Below are positions 15,235-16,498 of a stretch of DNA of 16,498 bases, in pieces. The notes beneath the pieces were generated by a model that was not told the origin of the DNA, did no database searches, and saw only the letters and a program-made list of their open reading frames with translations. How positions within the stretch are numbered: the first letter of the stretch is position 1; each line of letters opens with the position of its first letter. The DNA is from Acidimangrovimonas sp. (GTDB taxonomy: Bacteria; Pseudomonadota; Alphaproteobacteria; Rhodobacterales; Rhodobacteraceae). Location: positions 1 to 16,498 of the forward strand of contig JASBUM010000472.1 of the NCBI GenBank assembly GCA_030147905.1, given 5' to 3'. The translations under genes were made by a program, and so were the position numbers.

Positions 15235-15945
15235 ATGCGCAAACCCCGATCGACGCCTCGTGCGATGCGCGACCGGCGGGAAGGTTCGCGCCCGGACCCC
15301 GCCCAAGCCCGGCCCGGCACGCCGCCACCAATCACGCCGCCAACCGTCACACCTCTGACCGCGCATCTCGATCCGGAACTTCTGATCGAGTGGATTCCCA
15401 GCCTGCGGGCCTTCGCGCGGACGCTGACCCGCGAACCGGCCGATGCCGACGATCTCGTGCAGGAAACGCTGTGCAAGGCGATCCTCAACAAGGAGAAGTT
15501 CGTGGCCGACACGAACCTGCGTGCCTGGCTCTTCACGATTCTCAAGAACAGCTTCTACAACAGCCGCAAGCGCGCCGCGCGCGAACAGGTGGGTGCCTCC
15601 GAATGCGCCTCGGAACTGGCCAGCGTTCCGGCGACACAGGAATGGTCGTTGCATGGCCGCGACCTCGTCAATGCGATCCAACGGCTACCGCCCCATTACC
15701 GCGATACGCTGGTGCTGGTCCTCATGCAGGGAGAAAGCTACGAGGCGAGCGCGCGGATCTGCAACTGCACGATCGGGACGGTCAAGAGCCGCGTGAACCG
15801 GGCCCGTGCCATGGTGATCGCCGGCCTCGAGGAGGTCCGCCCGACCCTCAAGGCGCCTTTGCATCCGGCGGGCCGCCGGCCTCCGCCTACGCCCGGCCGG
15901 GCGGGACTGAGCGGGAGGTTGGGGATGCGCCCGGCGCTGCGCTGA
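15235..15945 (+). CDS. ecfG: ECF sigma factor of the EcfG (general stress response) type
   Basis: 236 residues. Region 2 (about 48-115) reads SLRAFARTLTREPADADDLVQETL and NLRAWLFTILKNSFYNSRKR, typical of EcfG. Region 4 (about 142-195) reads AIQRLPPHYRDTLVLV, ESYEASARICNC and IGTVKSRVNRARAM, with the helix-turn-helix that reads the -35 GGAAC. EcfG directs the alphaproteobacterial general stress response and is normally held by the anti-sigma factor NepR until PhyR is phosphorylated. Oddities: a Pro/Arg-rich N-terminal extension of about 45 residues, a Pro/Gly/Arg-rich tail of about 35 residues, and no nepR or phyR nearby. It has its own consensus-type promoter. That it is an ECF sigma is near certain; the EcfG group assignment is strong inference. 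Confidence 0.9.
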   Translation: MRKPRSTPRAMRDRREGSRPDPAQARPGTPPPITPPTVTPLTAHLDPELLIEWIPSLRAFARTLTREPADADDLVQETLCKAILNKEKFVADTNLRAWLFTILKNSFYNSRKRAAREQVGASECASELASVPATQEWSLHGRDLVNAIQRLPPHYRDTLVLVLMQGESYEASARICNCTIGTVKSRVNRARAMVIAGLEEVRPTLKAPLHPAGRRPPPTPGRAGLSGRLGMRPALR

Positions 15946-15993
15946 ATCCCCGGCGGGCACGCGGGTGTCGCGATCGCCGGCGCCGGGATGGAA

Positions 15994-16030
15994 CGGGCGG
16001 ATCAGCGACCGGCGCCGGCGGATCCGCCCG
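15994..16030 (+). terminator. Candidate terminator of the sigma gene
   Basis: CGGGCGGATC (15994-16003) pairs perfectly with GATCCGCCCG (16021-16030); the 17-base loop itself contains the palindrome CCGGCGCCGG. It begins 49 bases after the sigma stop. No T-tract follows. Confidence 0.55.
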
Positions 16031-16181
16031 CCGCGCAAGGCGTCGGCGTCATTCCGCGCGCGGCCGAACCCGGGCAGCTCCGGCCGTCAGGTCCTTGATG
16101 GCGCTCGATGAAATGCGCCCGTTCGGCGAAGATGTGGCCGGCTTGGCGCCGCTTCGCGATCCTGCCGGCCCGCCCCCCGCA

Positions 16182-16207
16182 GGAACCCGTGGCGCGCGGC
16201 ATCCGTT
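16182..16207 (+). promoter_or_regulatory. EcfG-type promoter of the SDR gene
   Basis: GGAAC at 16182-16186, 17 bases, then CGTT at 16204-16207: the same form and spacing as the element before the sigma gene. It is oriented toward the SDR gene and predicts a leader of about 150 bases. Confidence 0.65.
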
Positions 16208-16366
16208 ATGTCCCGTGCCGGCCGTGCACATGATCCCGCGCCCGCATTCGGCGCCGGGACCAACCGGTCGCATGATCCGGCCCTGCCGCAACCGGCCGGT
16301 CCGTTCATCCGCGCTGGCGTCCTGCGCCCCTCGCCACATCCATCCATGACCCGGAGTCCGAATTCC

Positions 16367-16498
16367 ATGTCCAAACCGCAGTCCGAACCCCGGCCCGAAC
16401 CCCGGTCCTACCCGACACCGCCGTTCCCGAGCCAGCCCCAGCGCCCCCCCGGTCTCGAACGCCGGATGGAGCCCGAACCCGACCATGGCGAGCACAGC
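16367..16498 (+). CDS. SDR family oxidoreductase, stress type (3' end missing)
   Basis: The first 44 residues of a gene that leaves the window. The sequence TPPFPSQPQRPPGLERRM followed by PEPDHGEHS is the characteristic N-terminal extension of the YghA/general stress protein 39 group of short-chain dehydrogenases. There it precedes a YKGSGRL-like segment and the Rossmann ALITGGDSGIG motif, neither of which is in view. These are cytoplasmic NAD(P)-dependent oxidoreductases often placed in general stress regulons. ATG 16367 is chosen because GGAG lies 10 bases upstream; the in-frame ATG at 16346 has none. An EcfG-type promoter lies upstream. The call rests only on this N-terminal signature. Confidence 0.78.
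   Translation, partial: MSKPQSEPRPEPRSYPTPPFPSQPQRPPGLERRMEPEPDHGEHS

Larger units (their letters stand above)
15946..16366. other. Intergenic region between the sigma gene and the SDR gene
   Basis: No gene is supported. Frames on both strands lack ribosome sites and recognisable motifs. The region contains a hairpin just after the sigma gene, an EcfG-type promoter at 16182-16207 and about 150 bases of leader before the SDR start. Confidence 0.55.

Noticed and set aside
16049..16495. A 148-codon minus-strand frame at the right edge
   Set aside because: It covers the SDR N-terminal coding sequence and its promoter on the other strand, has no recognisable motif and no good ribosome site.

Overview
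The window reads as chromosome of a high-GC alphaproteobacterium, most likely of the Rhodobacterales. This rests on the base composition, the 112-residue PII protein paired with an ammonium transporter, a two-gene mlaA-mlaC unit, and an EcfG-type sigma factor with GGAAC...GTT promoters. That promoter class is the alphaproteobacterial general stress signature. No species assignment is possible from the sequence alone. I see no insertion sequence, phage gene, CRISPR array, tRNA or rRNA.

Layout. Positions 1-321 (+) hold the 3' part of a peroxiredoxin gene. From 7427 down to 411 seven genes run on the minus strand: a type I secretion ABC ATPase/permease, its HlyD-type adaptor, a RidA-family protein, a glycerophosphodiester phosphodiesterase, a DUF482/COG3146 GNAT-like protein, a pterin-4a-carbinolamine dehydratase and a small MscS-type channel. 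Three of the junctions overlap (ABC/HlyD, RidA/GDPD, dehydratase/MscS), so parts of this run are translationally coupled. Divergent from it, 7578-8949 (+) encodes MlaA and MlaC for outer-membrane lipid asymmetry. A bifunctional class A penicillin-binding protein (9219-11429, -) converges on mlaC. A 305-base divergent spacer separates it from glnK-amtB (11735-13411, +), the ammonium sensing and uptake pair. A HAD type II hydrolase (13616-14320, -) converges on amtB across a bidirectional terminator.

The most interesting part is 14465-16498, which looks like a small general stress response locus. It holds a strange 90-residue Gln/Gly-rich protein (-), an EcfG-type ECF sigma factor with unusual N- and C-terminal extensions (+), and the first 44 codons of a stress-type short-chain dehydrogenase (+) that runs off the window. 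Each of the three genes is preceded, in the correct orientation, by a GGAAC-N16/17-NGTT element, the promoter form recognised by EcfG sigma factors. This suggests that the sigma factor activates itself and both neighbours. No nepR-like anti-sigma gene or phyR is visible here; the sigma gene instead has a leader of about 245 bases containing a strong hairpin.

Other oddities are a 15-base in-frame minisatellite that places a Gly/Ser/Pro-rich linker inside the HlyD adaptor, a possible 20-codon leader peptide before a TTG-started ABC transporter gene, and helically spaced GTGCA repeats upstream of glnK.
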